A stretch of 39,280 bases of DNA from an uncultured Clostridia bacterium (GTDB lineage Bacteria > Bacillota > Clostridia > Christensenellales > Borkfalkiaceae): assembly GCA_947630365.1 (NCBI GenBank), contig CANRHI010000006.1, positions 1 to 39,280 on the forward strand, read 5' to 3'. The notes below the pieces were generated by a model that did no database searches, had not been told where the DNA came from, and saw nothing but the letters and a program-made list of their open reading frames with translations. Positions 15,001 through 24,208 of the stretch are shown here, one piece after another; within the stretch, counting starts at the first letter, position 1; every line of letters starts with the position of its first letter. Position numbers and translations under genes: made by a program.

Positions 15001-15809
15001 GAAAGGAAATTGCGATAAAGTGCTTGAAAGCCGCGTTTATCGGGCTCATCCTTCTGCTCCTCTACGCGCCCATCCTCTTGCTTGCGGTGTACTCCTTCCT
15101 CTCGACGGACATCATCGGCACAGGCGGCTCCTTCTCCTTCGTGCACTATGAGAAGCTGTTTGCCGACCCCGTCATCCTCGAGATGATCGGCAACACCCTC
15201 CTTCTCGCCTTCCTTGCGGCGCTTCTTTCCACCGTCTTGGGGACGCTCGGCGCGCTCGGCATGTTCTATTGCAAGAAGCGCACCAAGGCGCTCATCCACG
15301 GCGCTTCGCAGATCCCCGTCATCAACGCGGAGATCGTCACCGCCCTTGCGCTCGCCATCACCTTTGTGTCCGTCGGCATCGGCAAGTCCTACTTCACCAT
15401 GCTCATCGGTCATATGGTCATATGCACGCCCTTTGTGGTGCTCTCCGTCATGCCCAAGCTCAAGCAGATGGACGGCTCGCTGTACGAAGCCGCGCTCGAT
15501 TTGGGCGCAAGCCCCTTCAAGGCGCTGTGGAAGGTGGTGCTTCCGCAGATCATCCCCGGGGTGATTTCGGGCTTCATGCTCGCCATTACCCTCTCGCTCG
15601 ACGACTACATCGTCACCGTCTACACCCGCCCGAACGGGTTCGAGACCATCTCCACCTATGTGTTCAACGCGACGATGCGCGGCAATGCGCACACGGCGGA
15701 GACGCTCTCCTCCTTCTGGGCGCTTACCACCATCATCTTCCTCGTCATCGTGCTGTTCGTGGTCTGTTCCAACCTCGCGGGCAGGAAGAAAAAGGAGGGC
15801 TCGAAATGA
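14997..15809 (+). CDS. potC: Spermidine/putrescine ABC transporter permease PotC
   Basis: This is the second permease subunit, 270 residues with six hydrophobic segments. The EAA loop is YEAALDLGASPFKALWKVVLPQIIPG, and SLDDYIVT in the next segment is a PotC hallmark. The frame is open about 100 bases further upstream, inside potB. The ATG at 14997 (MRKEIAIKCL) is chosen because a G-rich site precedes it, it gives the ATGA overlap with potB, and the membrane domain begins at once. The end overlaps the potD ATG. Confidence 0.95.
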   Translation: MRKEIAIKCLKAAFIGLILLLLYAPILLLAVYSFLSTDIIGTGGSFSFVHYEKLFADPVILEMIGNTLLLAFLAALLSTVLGTLGALGMFYCKKRTKALIHGASQIPVINAEIVTALALAITFVSVGIGKSYFTMLIGHMVICTPFVVLSVMPKLKQMDGSLYEAALDLGASPFKALWKVVLPQIIPGVISGFMLAITLSLDDYIVTVYTRPNGFETISTYVFNATMRGNAHTAETLSSFWALTTIIFLVIVLFVVCSNLAGRKKKEGSK

Positions 15810-17380
15810 ACAAGAAGAGGATCCCCTCCCTCGCGCTCGCCTCTTTGCTCCTTCTCCCCTCCCTCACCGCGCTCTCGGGCTGCGGCGGAAAAAATGCGGA
15901 GATCATCCTCCGCGTGTACAGCTGGGAGGAATACATCGACAACGGCGGCGAGGGCTCCTATCTCTACGACACCATGCTCGAAGAGGGGCTCGAGCCCTCC
16001 GAGGAGGACGCGCCCCGCATTTTGGACGACTTCGAAAAGTGGTACGAAGAGACTTACGGCACCTCCATCCGCGTCGAATATGCGACCTTCGGCACCAACG
16101 AGGACATGTACAACGAGATCGTCCTCGGCAACGAATACGACCTTCTCTGCCCCTCCGACTACATGATCATGAAGCTCGCCGCGGAGAATCGCATCGAGCC
16201 CTACGACGAGAGCTTTTTCGACGAGACCGACCCCAACAACTACTATGTGCGCAATGTTTCCCCCTACATTCGGGGGGTGTTCGAAAACGGCACGGTCAAC
16301 GTGACGCGGGAGGAAGAGACGGAAACGCACAAGTGGAGCGAATACGCCGCGGGCTACATGTGGGGCACGACGGGCTTCGTCTACAACCCCGAGCACGTCG
16401 AACGCGACGACCTCGAAGAGCTCGGCTGGGGTGTGTTCACGAGCGACAAATTTACCAATAAAATTACGGCGAAGGACAACGTGCGCGATACCTACTTCGC
16501 CGCCCTCGGGCTCACCTACCAAGACGAGCTCCTCGCCCTCGACAAGGCGGAAAGCGGCTACAACAAGACGCTCACGGACATCTTCAACCGCACCGCGGAA
16601 GAGTACACGGACGAAGTCGGCGAGACCCTTCTTGCCATGAAGGAAAACATCTACGGCTTCGAGACGGATACGGGCAAGCAGGACATGGTGAGCGGCAAAA
16701 TTTGGCTCAACTATGCGTGGAGCGGCGACGCGGTCTACGCCCTCGACGAGGCGGAAGAGAAAAACGACGTGTATCTCGAATATTTCGTCCCCGAATCGGG
16801 CTCCAACCTTTGGTTCGACGGCTGGGTGCTCACGAAGGGCGTCGAAGAGCGCGGCACAAAGCAGGCGGCGCAGGCGTTCGTCAATTTTATGTCCATGCCC
16901 GAGAGCGCCAAGCGCAACAGCTACTTTATCGGCTACACCTCCGTCATCGCGGGCGAAGAGAACGAAATGCTCGACTACACCGACTACCTCTACGGCGTCG
17001 AGGACGAGGAAGAAGAGACGGACGAGAATTTCTACGACCTCTCGTGGTTCTTCAACGAGGAAGAAGCGCCCGTCGGCATCTTTGCCGATGAGGAGCAGCG
17101 CACGCGCCGCCAGCTGTATACCCAATTCTCCCCCGCCGACGTCATGCAGCGCTGCGCCGTGATGAATTACTTCGACGCGGACACGAGCGAGCGCATCAAC
17201 GAGCTGTGGTCGCATGTGAAGTCGGAGAGCCTCGACGCGTGGGCGATCGTCGTCATCTGCGTCTCCGCCGCTGCCATCGTCCTCTTCGTGCTCTACATGA
17301 AGTTCGGAAATAAAATCGATTTCTTCCGGAGAAACCCCAAAAAGGGATACACGCTGGTGCGACAAGCTCCCATCAAATGA
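15806..17380 (+). CDS. potD: Polyamine-binding lipoprotein PotD with extra C-terminal membrane anchor
   Basis: This extracellular solute-binding subunit delivers polyamines to PotBC. A lipoprotein signal occupies residues 1-26 with lipobox LSGC (C26). The mature part begins with ILRVYSWEEYID, and the polyamine-site segment NLWFDGW corresponds to the WMD segment of E. coli PotD. Length is 524 residues against about 350 for typical PotD. There are acidic insertions (for example EDEEEETDE) and a C-terminal tail. The tail holds a clear membrane segment at about 478-500 (AWAIVVICVSAAAIVLFVLY) and a basic cytoplasmic end (FFRRNPKKGY). A binding protein tethered at both ends is unusual. The ATG at 15806 is preceded by AAAGGAGGG. 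The frame is open upstream inside potC but that part is not coding. A terminator follows four bases after the stop. Confidence 0.93.
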   Translation: MNKKRIPSLALASLLLLPSLTALSGCGGKNAEIILRVYSWEEYIDNGGEGSYLYDTMLEEGLEPSEEDAPRILDDFEKWYEETYGTSIRVEYATFGTNEDMYNEIVLGNEYDLLCPSDYMIMKLAAENRIEPYDESFFDETDPNNYYVRNVSPYIRGVFENGTVNVTREEETETHKWSEYAAGYMWGTTGFVYNPEHVERDDLEELGWGVFTSDKFTNKITAKDNVRDTYFAALGLTYQDELLALDKAESGYNKTLTDIFNRTAEEYTDEVGETLLAMKENIYGFETDTGKQDMVSGKIWLNYAWSGDAVYALDEAEEKNDVYLEYFVPESGSNLWFDGWVLTKGVEERGTKQAAQAFVNFMSMPESAKRNSYFIGYTSVIAGEENEMLDYTDYLYGVEDEEEETDENFYDLSWFFNEEEAPVGIFADEEQRTRRQLYTQFSPADVMQRCAVMNYFDADTSERINELWSHVKSESLDAWAIVVICVSAAAIVLFVLYMKFGNKIDFFRRNPKKGYTLVRQAPIK

Positions 17381-17383
17381 GGA

Positions 17384-17411
17384 AAGAGCCCCAGATCGGG
17401 GCTCTTCTTTT
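17384..17411 (+). terminator. Rho-independent terminator of the pot operon
   Basis: A nine-base perfect stem, AAGAGCCCC (17384-17392) with GGGGCTCTT (17398-17406), has a five-base loop and is followed by CTTTT. It starts four bases after the potD stop. On the minus strand the same hairpin follows the gene at 17428-17772 and could also stop that transcript, though the T-run there is poor (TTTCCTC). Confidence 0.9.
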
Positions 17412-17427
17412 ATACATTTTTGGAATT

Positions 17428-17772
17428 TCAGTCGATTTGAATGGGTTGAAGCTCGGCGTTGTCGTAAAAGGCGTGGATCTCCGCCCCATGAAAGCGCACG
17501 AACACATGCACTTTGAGCTGAGCGCCTTCGAGGTAGCTGCGAAGGGTAAAGGCGCGAATGGTCTGCGCGACGTATTGGTCCTCGAGTACCCCGTCGACGT
17601 GCAAAAAACATCCTCTCGCGGCGAGTCTCACGACGACGTTATGTCCCTTCACAGAGTAGGTATAGGTGTGTTTTAAGCGCAACGTGCGGAAAATAACGGC
17701 AACGATCGCCCCCACCCACAAGAGTAAAAACAAGCCGATACCGCAAAAAAGTGCAATTTGAATTCCGGTCAT
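17428..17772 (-). CDS. Small membrane protein of unknown function
   Basis: This 114-residue protein is not recognised. One hydrophobic segment is visible at about 5-30 (IALFCGIGLFLLLWVGAIVAVIF), then a basic turn and a soluble domain of about 75 residues, probably beta-rich. That domain contains GHNVVVRLAARGCFLHVDGVLEDQY and LEGAQLKVHVFVRF. The ATG at 17772 overlaps the stop of the upstream gene as ATGA, which supports this start over a longer frame. The two genes are probably translated together and may act as a pair. It ends convergent with potD. Confidence 0.75.
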   Translation of the reverse strand: MTGIQIALFCGIGLFLLLWVGAIVAVIFRTLRLKHTYTYSVKGHNVVVRLAARGCFLHVDGVLEDQYVAQTIRAFTLRSYLEGAQLKVHVFVRFHGAEIHAFYDNAELQPIQID

Positions 17773-18485
17773 TCCAAAGTGATCCCCCTCTTTTTCATAA
17801 ATTTTCTCGAAGCGCGCACGTCGCGGCGAATGGCCCTTCCGGAAAACGTCCACTTCCCCTTTTTGAGGAGAAAGATCTCCCCGCCGCGGGGCAATGTTCC
17901 GTCGAATTCATTCTTCTGCTTAGCACAAACGCAGGCGCTCAAAAGCGCGGGTTTGCGTTCGTCGAGGTCGGCGGCAAGGAGAAATACGCCCGCCATGGAG
18001 GCGATGGAAAAGTCCACTCCGCCCCAAACGGTAAGATCCAAGCGAAAGACATCCTCTCCGCCGAGCTCCACCCAAAGGAGCTTGTTTTTTGTGGCGGGAA
18101 CGGTCTCTTTGAGCACGATCGCGCCGTCCTTTTCGAGCTTGGAGGGAAGAAAGCCCGCCTCTTTCGCGGCGAGAAGCAGCCAAACGCCGAAGATGCGGGG
18201 CACAAAAACGGGCTCCCTGCCCTTTCCCTGCCCGCGGCGCGAAAAGACGCACCCGAGTACGGCAAAGGCGATGGCGATGGCTACGAGCGAAAAGATGAGC
18301 ACATAAAACCAAGCATTGTAACGTTTCTCCTCTCCGATGCATTGCAAGCAGACATTGAGCGCAAGCATGGCGCAGACAAAGCCGCCGAGAAAGGCAAGTC
18401 CCAAAAAGGTGTGCTTTGTTTCGTTTTTGAGGCGAAGGACCTCTTTCTTCAATTCAAAGGACTGTTCAAACTCCGAAAGTCGCAT
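17769..18485 (-). CDS. Two-helix membrane protein of unknown function
   Basis: This 238-residue protein is not recognised. Residues 1-25 are charged and helical. Two membrane segments follow at about 27-50 and 58-80, then a soluble C-terminal domain of about 150 residues with PRIFGVWLLLAAKEAGFLPSKLEKDG and LLWVELGGEDVFRLDL, and a very basic end (RRDVRASRKFMKKRG). A GAGG lies seven bases before the ATG. It overlaps the next gene by ATGA. It is 49 bases downstream of the ribbon-helix-helix gene, and that gap holds one copy of the repeated motif described at 18498-18516. A cytoplasmic sensing or scaffold role could be guessed but is not supported. Confidence 0.8.
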   Translation of the reverse strand: MRLSEFEQSFELKKEVLRLKNETKHTFLGLAFLGGFVCAMLALNVCLQCIGEEKRYNAWFYVLIFSLVAIAIAFAVLGCVFSRRGQGKGREPVFVPRIFGVWLLLAAKEAGFLPSKLEKDGAIVLKETVPATKNKLLWVELGGEDVFRLDLTVWGGVDFSIASMAGVFLLAADLDERKPALLSACVCAKQKNEFDGTLPRGGEIFLLKKGKWTFSGRAIRRDVRASRKFMKKRGITLE

Positions 18486-18497
18486 AGAATTCCTCTA

Positions 18498-18516
18498 TTA
18501 TGTCACGCATAGTACT
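18498..18516 (+). repeat. Copy A of a dispersed motif TTATGTC-N3-CATAGTACT
   Basis: This copy lies in the short gap between the ribbon-helix-helix gene and the gene at 17769-18485. It matches copy B (24329-24354) at 16 of 19 bases over the core. It contains the palindrome AGTACT. See the finding on the three copies. Confidence 0.5.
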
Positions 18517-18534
18517 TCGCAAAATTTCAAAAAA

Positions 18535-18723
18535 CTAATTTTCGCCCCCTTCGTCGGGCGGATTTTTCCCGTATATCCCCCCCCGTCGCTTCCTCACGCA
18601 CGCCGTCAAGAGGTACTCTATCTGACCGTTGAGCGAGCGGAAATCCTCCTCCGCCCAGCGCATTAGCTCGCCGTACAGCGTGGAAGAGAGCCGAAGCGGG
18701 ATTTGTTTTTTATCGTCCTTCAC
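18535..18723 (-). CDS. Small Arc/CopG-type ribbon-helix-helix DNA-binding protein
   Basis: The 62-residue protein reads KKQIPLRLSSTLYGELMRWA, then EEDFRSLNGQIEYLLTACVRKRRG. This is the pattern of an RHH fold: a short beta strand (about 6-12), helix 1 (about 14-25) and helix 2 starting at SLNGQIEYLL. RHH proteins bind DNA as dimers through the strand, usually at tandem short palindromes. The start is the GTG at 18723, preceded by GGGAGGAA and overlapping the stop of the upstream gene (GTGA). A longer frame through the upstream gene exists but is not coding there. The likely target is the pair of TGATATCA palindromes at the operon promoter (22857-22875). In some Firmicutes such small proteins accompany SPFH genes, as far as I recall; this was not checked. 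Confidence 0.82.
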   Translation of the reverse strand: MKDDKKQIPLRLSSTLYGELMRWAEEDFRSLNGQIEYLLTACVRKRRGGIYGKNPPDEGGEN

Positions 18724-19955
18724 AGTTCTTCCTCCCGAAGGGTTTTCAGCCGCATCTCCAAGGGGCGGACCTTCCTTCTGTACAGGGCGTACATGACCGC
18801 CCAGATGATGAGCGAAACGATGGCAGCGGGGATGAGGCAGCATAGAATGCAAGTGCCGAGGCTTTCCGCAAGCAGCGCCTCCCCGTGAAAATATCCCACA
18901 AGTCCCAAGATGACGCCGAGCGCGACGGCAAGGATGATCGTAAGGAGGAACATGAGATTTCCCCGCGACTGGGAACGGATCCACGCGCTCTGCAACGCCG
19001 CGCGCAGTTCGTCTGCCTCGCCCGACGTGAGCTTTTCGAGGTTTCTGCGGTAGATCTCCTTCTTCCTCCCCTCGAGCGGGAGAACGAACACGGCGAGCGC
19101 GCCGCCCGCAAGGAGAAGCACCGAACCCGCCAGCAGCCACACCACGGTGCTTCCGATCTTCTCCCACACCCCCGCAAGCAGGATGGGCAAAAGGAGCGAG
19201 ATCCCGAGGACGATTCCGACGACGAAGGAGAGAATGCCGCTCTTTTGGGCAACGCTGCGGAAATCCTCCCGCTCCACATCCTCTTTCAGAAAGAGCTCTA
19301 CGGCGTCGGGAAGGGCGGAAACCCCCTTCGCGTTCACCGCGGTGGAGTAAATTTTCTTCTCCGACAGCCCGAGGCGCTCGCGCTTGACGCTCTCGATGTC
19401 CTTCCCCGAAAGGGCGTAGAAGGCGGCGCGCTCCTTCATCTCCCGCGACGCGATCCAAACGCCGGGCACGACGGAGAGCGCCACGCAAAGGAGAACCGCC
19501 AAAATGAGCCAGCCCTGCGAGAGAATTCCCGTGCCGATGAGAACGGACGCCCCGCCGAGCACAAGGAAGGAAGCACAGCGGAATACCGCGCTGATGAGCT
19601 CGGAGGAGAATTTGCGTATAGGGTGCGTTTTCAAAAAGCCCTCCGCGAGCCGCTCCTCGCGCTCCCTTTGCTCCCCCTCCCGTTCGAGCGCGTTCTGCGC
19701 CCGTTGCATCTCAAAAAAGGTGCCGAACGCCCGCCGTTTGAACAGAAGGACGATATTCGCGGCAATGCCGAAGAGAACGCCCAAAATGCAGAAGGGCAAC
19801 TGAAAGGCGATACTTGTGTTTTCAAGGAAGGCGATCCCCGCGCCGACGAGCGCAAACGCCGCGCCGACGAGCGAGAAATTGCGCACGATGCGGCGGAATT
19901 TCGCATATCCTTCCGCATTCGCCCCCGTAAAGTACAGCTCCGCAAATTCGTCCAT
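18720..19955 (-). CDS. Eight-helix membrane protein of unknown function
   Basis: This 411-residue protein is not recognised. Four pairs of membrane segments are visible at about 26-44/50-72, 121-142/148-168, 240-262/270-293 and 334-354/366-391. Charged cytoplasmic linkers of 50-70 residues separate the pairs. The first linker contains a strongly helical stretch EREGEQREREERLAEGF. The repeated hairpin layout suggests internal duplication, but the sequence similarity between pairs is faint. It is 20 bases after natB and overlaps the RHH gene, so it belongs to the SPFH/NatAB operon and could be an accessory membrane partner of it. Confidence 0.85.
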   Translation of the reverse strand: MDEFAELYFTGANAEGYAKFRRIVRNFSLVGAAFALVGAGIAFLENTSIAFQLPFCILGVLFGIAANIVLLFKRRAFGTFFEMQRAQNALEREGEQREREERLAEGFLKTHPIRKFSSELISAVFRCASFLVLGGASVLIGTGILSQGWLILAVLLCVALSVVPGVWIASREMKERAAFYALSGKDIESVKRERLGLSEKKIYSTAVNAKGVSALPDAVELFLKEDVEREDFRSVAQKSGILSFVVGIVLGISLLLPILLAGVWEKIGSTVVWLLAGSVLLLAGGALAVFVLPLEGRKKEIYRRNLEKLTSGEADELRAALQSAWIRSQSRGNLMFLLTIILAVALGVILGLVGYFHGEALLAESLGTCILCCLIPAAIVSLIIWAVMYALYRRKVRPLEMRLKTLREEEL

Positions 19956-19975
19956 TGCCCTTCTCCCTATCTATC

Positions 19976-21078
19976 TTATTTTCCGAACATGATGCGCTCG
20001 CTCGAGAGCATCTTCGTCATGAGAAGAACGAGCAGCGCGGTATATGCTATGTTGAGGGCGGCGCTCACCAAAGACTGCCAAACGACGATCTGCCCTTCGA
20101 ACAGGAGCCCCATCGTGTTCACGGCGTTGATGATGGGAATGCACACGACCCAATCCCCCATTCTGCCCACAAACGCGCCCAAAATGGAGATGACCATCAC
20201 GAGGATCATGATGACGCTCGTGTAGCTCGTTGCCTCCTTCACCGTCTTTGCGTAGGCGGAGACCGACGTGATCGTCGAAATGATGAGCGGCACTATGCTC
20301 AAAATGAGCACAAAGAGCAAAACGTACCCGCCAAAGCTCATCGCCCCCGCAAAGTCGCCCACGGACATTCCCATGAGCTTGGGCAGGGACAAGACCACGC
20401 CGAGGAAGCTCGAAGCCGCACCGATGGCAGCGATGCACGAGAGCGGAACGACCTTCCCGAGGGCAATTTGATACCGCGGCGCAGACGTGGCAAGGATGGT
20501 GGAGAGCGTGCCGCGCTCCTTCTCCCCCGCGACCGATTCGATGGTCACGCCCATGCACGAGCTGAAAATGAAGGTGACAACGAGGAAGGGAAGGAGCCCC
20601 GCAAAGATGCCGATGCCTATCTGCTCGGCGCTCGTCACGCTCTCGGGTAGCACCGCAAACGGCATGCCATACGCCTGAAGGGCGGCGTCCGCAAGGCTGT
20701 AAAAGCTCGAGCTTGCCTCCTCCGCGGCGTTGTAGAGAATGCGCACGCTGCTCCCTCTCTCCCCGAAATTTTCCGAGAAATAGAGAATCGCCGCAGCTTC
20801 TCCGCTCTCCACTTCCGCCTTTGCCGCCTCCTCGTTCTCCAAGGGAAGCACCGTCATGCCGTCCCCCGTTTCCCCGAGACACGCCTCGATGAAGGCGACG
20901 GCGGGCGTGGTCTCGCTCACATACACCTTATATGTTTGCGGCTCGCTTTCGGCGTTGATCGTCGACCCCATAATGGAATAGATGAGATAGAGCAAGATCC
21001 CGGGGAGAACAACGGTGACGATCAGCCGCGGGTCGTGGAAAAAGCGATGAAATTCCTTTTTGATGAGAGAGGCGAGCT

Positions 21079-21082
<4 letters not shown>
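19976..21082 (-). CDS. natB: ABC-2 type permease, NatB-like
   Basis: This is the membrane subunit of an ABC exporter. The 368 residues have an N-terminal helix (about 18-40), an extracellular domain of about 130 residues, and five to six further membrane segments. The motif GEKERGTLSTILATSAPRY just after the second segment is typical of the NatB/ABC-2 family. NatB with NatA was described in Bacillus subtilis as a sodium exporter; many relatives export peptides or antibiotics, so the substrate is uncertain. It overlaps natA by ATGA. Confidence 0.88.
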
Positions 21083-21870
<788 letters not shown>

Positions 21871-21876
21871 ATGTAT

Positions 21877-22839
21877 TTAGTAAATGGAACCCGTTCCCAC
21901 GACGGGCTGTGCGTCGCGGTTGCCGCAAAGGACGACGAGAAGGTTGGAGACCATCTGCGCCTTGCGCTCGTCGTCGAGCTCGACGATCTGTTCGGCGGAG
22001 AGCTTGTCGAGCGCCATCTGTACCATGGAGACAGCGCCTTCCACGATCTTCTGCCTTGCCGCAATGATGGCGGAAGCCTGCTGGCGCTGGAGCATCGCCG
22101 CCGCGATCTCGGGCGCATATGCAAGGTGGGAAATGCGCGCTTCCAACACCTCGATGCCCGCCATCACGGTGCGCTGTTGCAGCTCTTCCCGAAGCACCGC
22201 CGCGATCTCCTGCGCGCTGCCGCGGAGGGATTTCTCGTCTCCGTTGGAGGAAACGTCGTAGGGGTACTGGCGCGCCACTTGGCGAATGGCGGCGTCGCAC
22301 TGCGTGGAGAGATACGCCATATAGTTATCCACGTTGAACACGGCGCGGGCGGTATTGGTGATGCGCCAAATGACGACGACGGAAATTTCGATGGGGTTGC
22401 CCTCTTCGTCGTTGACCTTCTGCTTGTCGTTGTTGAGCGTCATCGCCTTCAGGGAAAGTTTGCGGGAAATTCCGACCCCGCCCACCATGCCGCGCGCGGG
22501 ATTGACCGCTGCGCAGAAGGGATTTACCCAATAAAAGCCGTCCCGCTTGATGGTGCCGCGGTATTTGCCGAAGAGCGTCAAGACGTAAGCCTCGTTGGGT
22601 TGCAAGAGCTTAAACCCGCCGATGAGAATAGTCGACGCGATGAAGCACAAGAGCCCGAGCGCGATGAATGCGCCGAACGCGGGCTCCTCCTCGACGAGAA
22701 CGCAGCCCGTAGCAATGAGGCCGATCGAGACCGCAAAGCATAAGATGACGACGAAGAGCATTGCCCACCCGCTCTTCTCGCGTGCGGGCTTTTCTGTGAT
22801 CTTGTCGAACTCGGCGACCTTCAATTCTGTATTTTCCAT
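21877..22839 (-). CDS. SPFH/Band 7 domain membrane protein
   Basis: This 320-residue protein has two membrane segments at about 24-47 and 54-74, then an SPFH domain. The SPFH part includes [49 protein letters not shown] and [14 protein letters not shown], followed by a helical region with [26 protein letters not shown] proteins (prohibitin, stomatin, flotillin, HflK/C) oligomerise at membrane domains and scaffold proteases or transporters. Being first in an operon with an ABC exporter, it may organise that exporter; this is inference. AGGAGG lies five bases before the ATG. The promoter and a candidate operator lie directly upstream. Confidence 0.92.
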   Translation of the reverse strand: MENTELKVAEFDKITEKPAREKSGWAMLFVVILCFAVSIGLIATGCVLVEEEPAFGAFIALGLLCFIASTILIGGFKLLQPNEAYVLTLFGKYRGTIKRDGFYWVNPFCAAVNPARGMVGGVGISRKLSLKAMTLNNDKQKVNDEEGNPIEISVVVIWRITNTARAVFNVDNYMAYLSTQCDAAIRQVARQYPYDVSSNGDEKSLRGSAQEIAAVLREELQQRTVMAGIEVLEARISHLAYAPEIAAAMLQRQQASAIIAARQKIVEGAVSMVQMALDKLSAEQIVELDDERKAQMVSNLLVVLCGNRDAQPVVGTGSIY

Positions 22840-22856
22840 AATTGCCTCCTGAAATG

Positions 22857-22875
22857 TGATATCATTTTGATATCA
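22857..22875 (-). promoter_or_regulatory. Tandem palindromic operator at the SPFH operon promoter
   Basis: Two identical perfect palindromes, TGATATCA at 22857-22864 and 22868-22875, have centres 11 bases apart, one helical turn. They begin three bases downstream of the -10 box and cover the expected transcription start. Tandem short palindromes at one-turn spacing are the usual operator layout of RHH repressors, and an RHH protein is encoded at 18535-18723 in this same operon. Confidence 0.7.
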
Positions 22876-22877
22876 TC

Positions 22878-22906
22878 ATGGTACCACTTTCCGAGGGGGC
22901 TGTCAA
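22878..22906 (-). promoter_or_regulatory. Promoter of the SPFH/NatAB operon
   Basis: On the minus strand a perfect TTGACA (22901-22906) and TACCAT (22878-22883) are separated by 17 bases. Transcription would start within the tandem palindromes, about 30-40 bases before the SPFH ATG. Confidence 0.78.
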
Positions 22907-22929
22907 GCGTTTGGAGGAAATTTTTTCCG

Positions 22930-22958
22930 AAAAAAGCTCCGCTTTCGTTTTGCGGAGC
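22930..22958 (-). terminator. Rho-independent terminator of the sirtuin-miaB-mutSL-miaA operon
   Basis: On the minus strand GCTCCGC (22952-22958) and GCGGAGC (22936-22942) form a perfect seven-base stem with a nine-base loop, followed by six T residues (22930-22935). It lies about 26 bases after the stop of the gene at 22985-24208 and directly before the next promoter. Confidence 0.92.
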
Positions 22959-22984
22959 CTTGGAGCGTATTCAAAATACAAAAT

Positions 22985-24208
22985 TTACTCGCCGAGGAGC
23001 TTTTCGAGAATGGCGCGGCAGGCAATTGTGCAGTGCTCGTAGGTGAGCCCGCCTTGGAAATAGGCGGTGTACGGCTTGCGGATTGGCGCGTCGGCAGAGA
23101 GCTCGAGGGTCGCCCCGCCCACAAAGGTGCCCGCTGCCATCACGACCTTGCAGTCGTACCCGGGCATATCCCACGGCTCCGGGCGGACGTAACTATCCAC
23201 GGGAGAAACTTCCTGCACCGCCCGAATGAATGCGAGCAGCTCCTCTTCCTTATGAAAACGTATCGCGCGCGTGATGTCCCCGAGGGGCGTATCCAATTTG
23301 GGGAAATTCTCGTAGCCGAGCGCTTCCATGCACGCCCCGATGAGAAGGCTGCCCTTGAGCGCCTGCGAAACGGTGTGCGGCGCGAGAAACAGCCCTTGAA
23401 AGAAGGGTTGGTAGCCGTAGGCATACGAGCCGACTTCTCCGCCCACGGAGGGCGCGGTGAGGCGATTTTCGCAGAGCTCGACAAAGGACTTCTTCCCCGC
23501 AATGTAGCCGCCCGTCGGCGCAAGTCCGCCCCCCGCGTTCTTGATGAGCGACCCCGCAATGAGATCCGCCCCGACGGAAGAGGGCTCCTCCTTCTCCACA
23601 AATTCGCCGTAGCAATTGTCGACAAAGATGCAGCCCGTAAACCCCGCCGCGCGCACGAATTCGCATATGGCGGCAATTTCCTTCACGGTGAAGGCGTCGC
23701 GCAGCTCGTACCCGCGCGAACGCTGGATATATACCATTTTATATCCGTTTTGGAGGGCGGCGCGAATTTTTTCCTCGTCGGGCTTGCCGTTTTCCTTTAG
23801 CTCCACGACGTCCGTTTGCACGCCGAAATCGAGGAGCGAGCCGTTGCCCTTCCCCCAAAGCACGCCGCGGATGGTATCGTAGGGCATACCCGTGAGAACG
23901 AGTACCTTCTCCGAGGGGCGAAGCACCCCGAAGAGGGCGACCGTGAGCGCATGCGTGCCCGAGAGCAGCGCGGGAGAGACGATGGCGCGCTCCGCCCCGA
24001 AGGCGCGCGCGTACACCCTTGCGAGCGCCTCCCGCCCCTCGTCCCCATAGCCGTAGCCGTTGGTGCCAACAAAATGGCGGACGGCGATGCGCTCTTCCTG
24101 AAAAGCGGCGAGCACTTTCTCCTGCAAATACAGAGCCGTCTCCTCGATTTGAGAGAAATCCTTTTGTAACCGCTTTTCGGCGGCAGAAATCACTTCAATT
24201 GCCTTCAT
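22985..24208 (-). CDS. PLP-dependent enzyme of the YnbB/methionine gamma-lyase (aluminium resistance) family
   Basis: This 407-residue fold-type I PLP enzyme has the layout of the family annotated 'methionine gamma-lyase family' or 'aluminum resistance protein' (YnbB of Bacillus subtilis). Landmarks are RHFVGTNGYGYGDEGRE, the PLP-contact segment FVDNCYGEFVE, and the presumed Schiff-base lysine K223 in GSLIKNAGGGLAPTGGYIAGK. The physiological reaction is not established for the family. The start is the ATG at 24208 (MKAIEVISAAEKRL), inside the end of miaA with a 14-base overlap. A longer frame has no similarity. GAGGAGG lies 12 bases before the ATG, farther than usual. YnbB lies near miaA in Bacillus too, so the neighbourhood is partly conserved. 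Confidence 0.9.
   Translation of the reverse strand: MKAIEVISAAEKRLQKDFSQIEETALYLQEKVLAAFQEERIAVRHFVGTNGYGYGDEGREALARVYARAFGAERAIVSPALLSGTHALTVALFGVLRPSEKVLVLTGMPYDTIRGVLWGKGNGSLLDFGVQTDVVELKENGKPDEEKIRAALQNGYKMVYIQRSRGYELRDAFTVKEIAAICEFVRAAGFTGCIFVDNCYGEFVEKEEPSSVGADLIAGSLIKNAGGGLAPTGGYIAGKKSFVELCENRLTAPSVGGEVGSYAYGYQPFFQGLFLAPHTVSQALKGSLLIGACMEALGYENFPKLDTPLGDITRAIRFHKEEELLAFIRAVQEVSPVDSYVRPEPWDMPGYDCKVVMAAGTFVGGATLELSADAPIRKPYTAYFQGGLTYEHCTIACRAILEKLLGE

Noticed and set aside
15656-17611. 651-codon frame on the minus strand opposite potD
   Set aside because: It is a shadow of potD and the terminator region. The product is Val/Arg/Asp-rich with no domain, and the frame crosses the terminator hairpin.
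18724-19488. N-terminal extension of the ribbon-helix-helix frame into the upstream gene
   Set aside because: Only the last 62 codons look like a real protein. The upstream part is an Arg/Ala/Gly-rich shadow of the membrane-protein gene. The GTG at 18723 has a good ribosome binding site.
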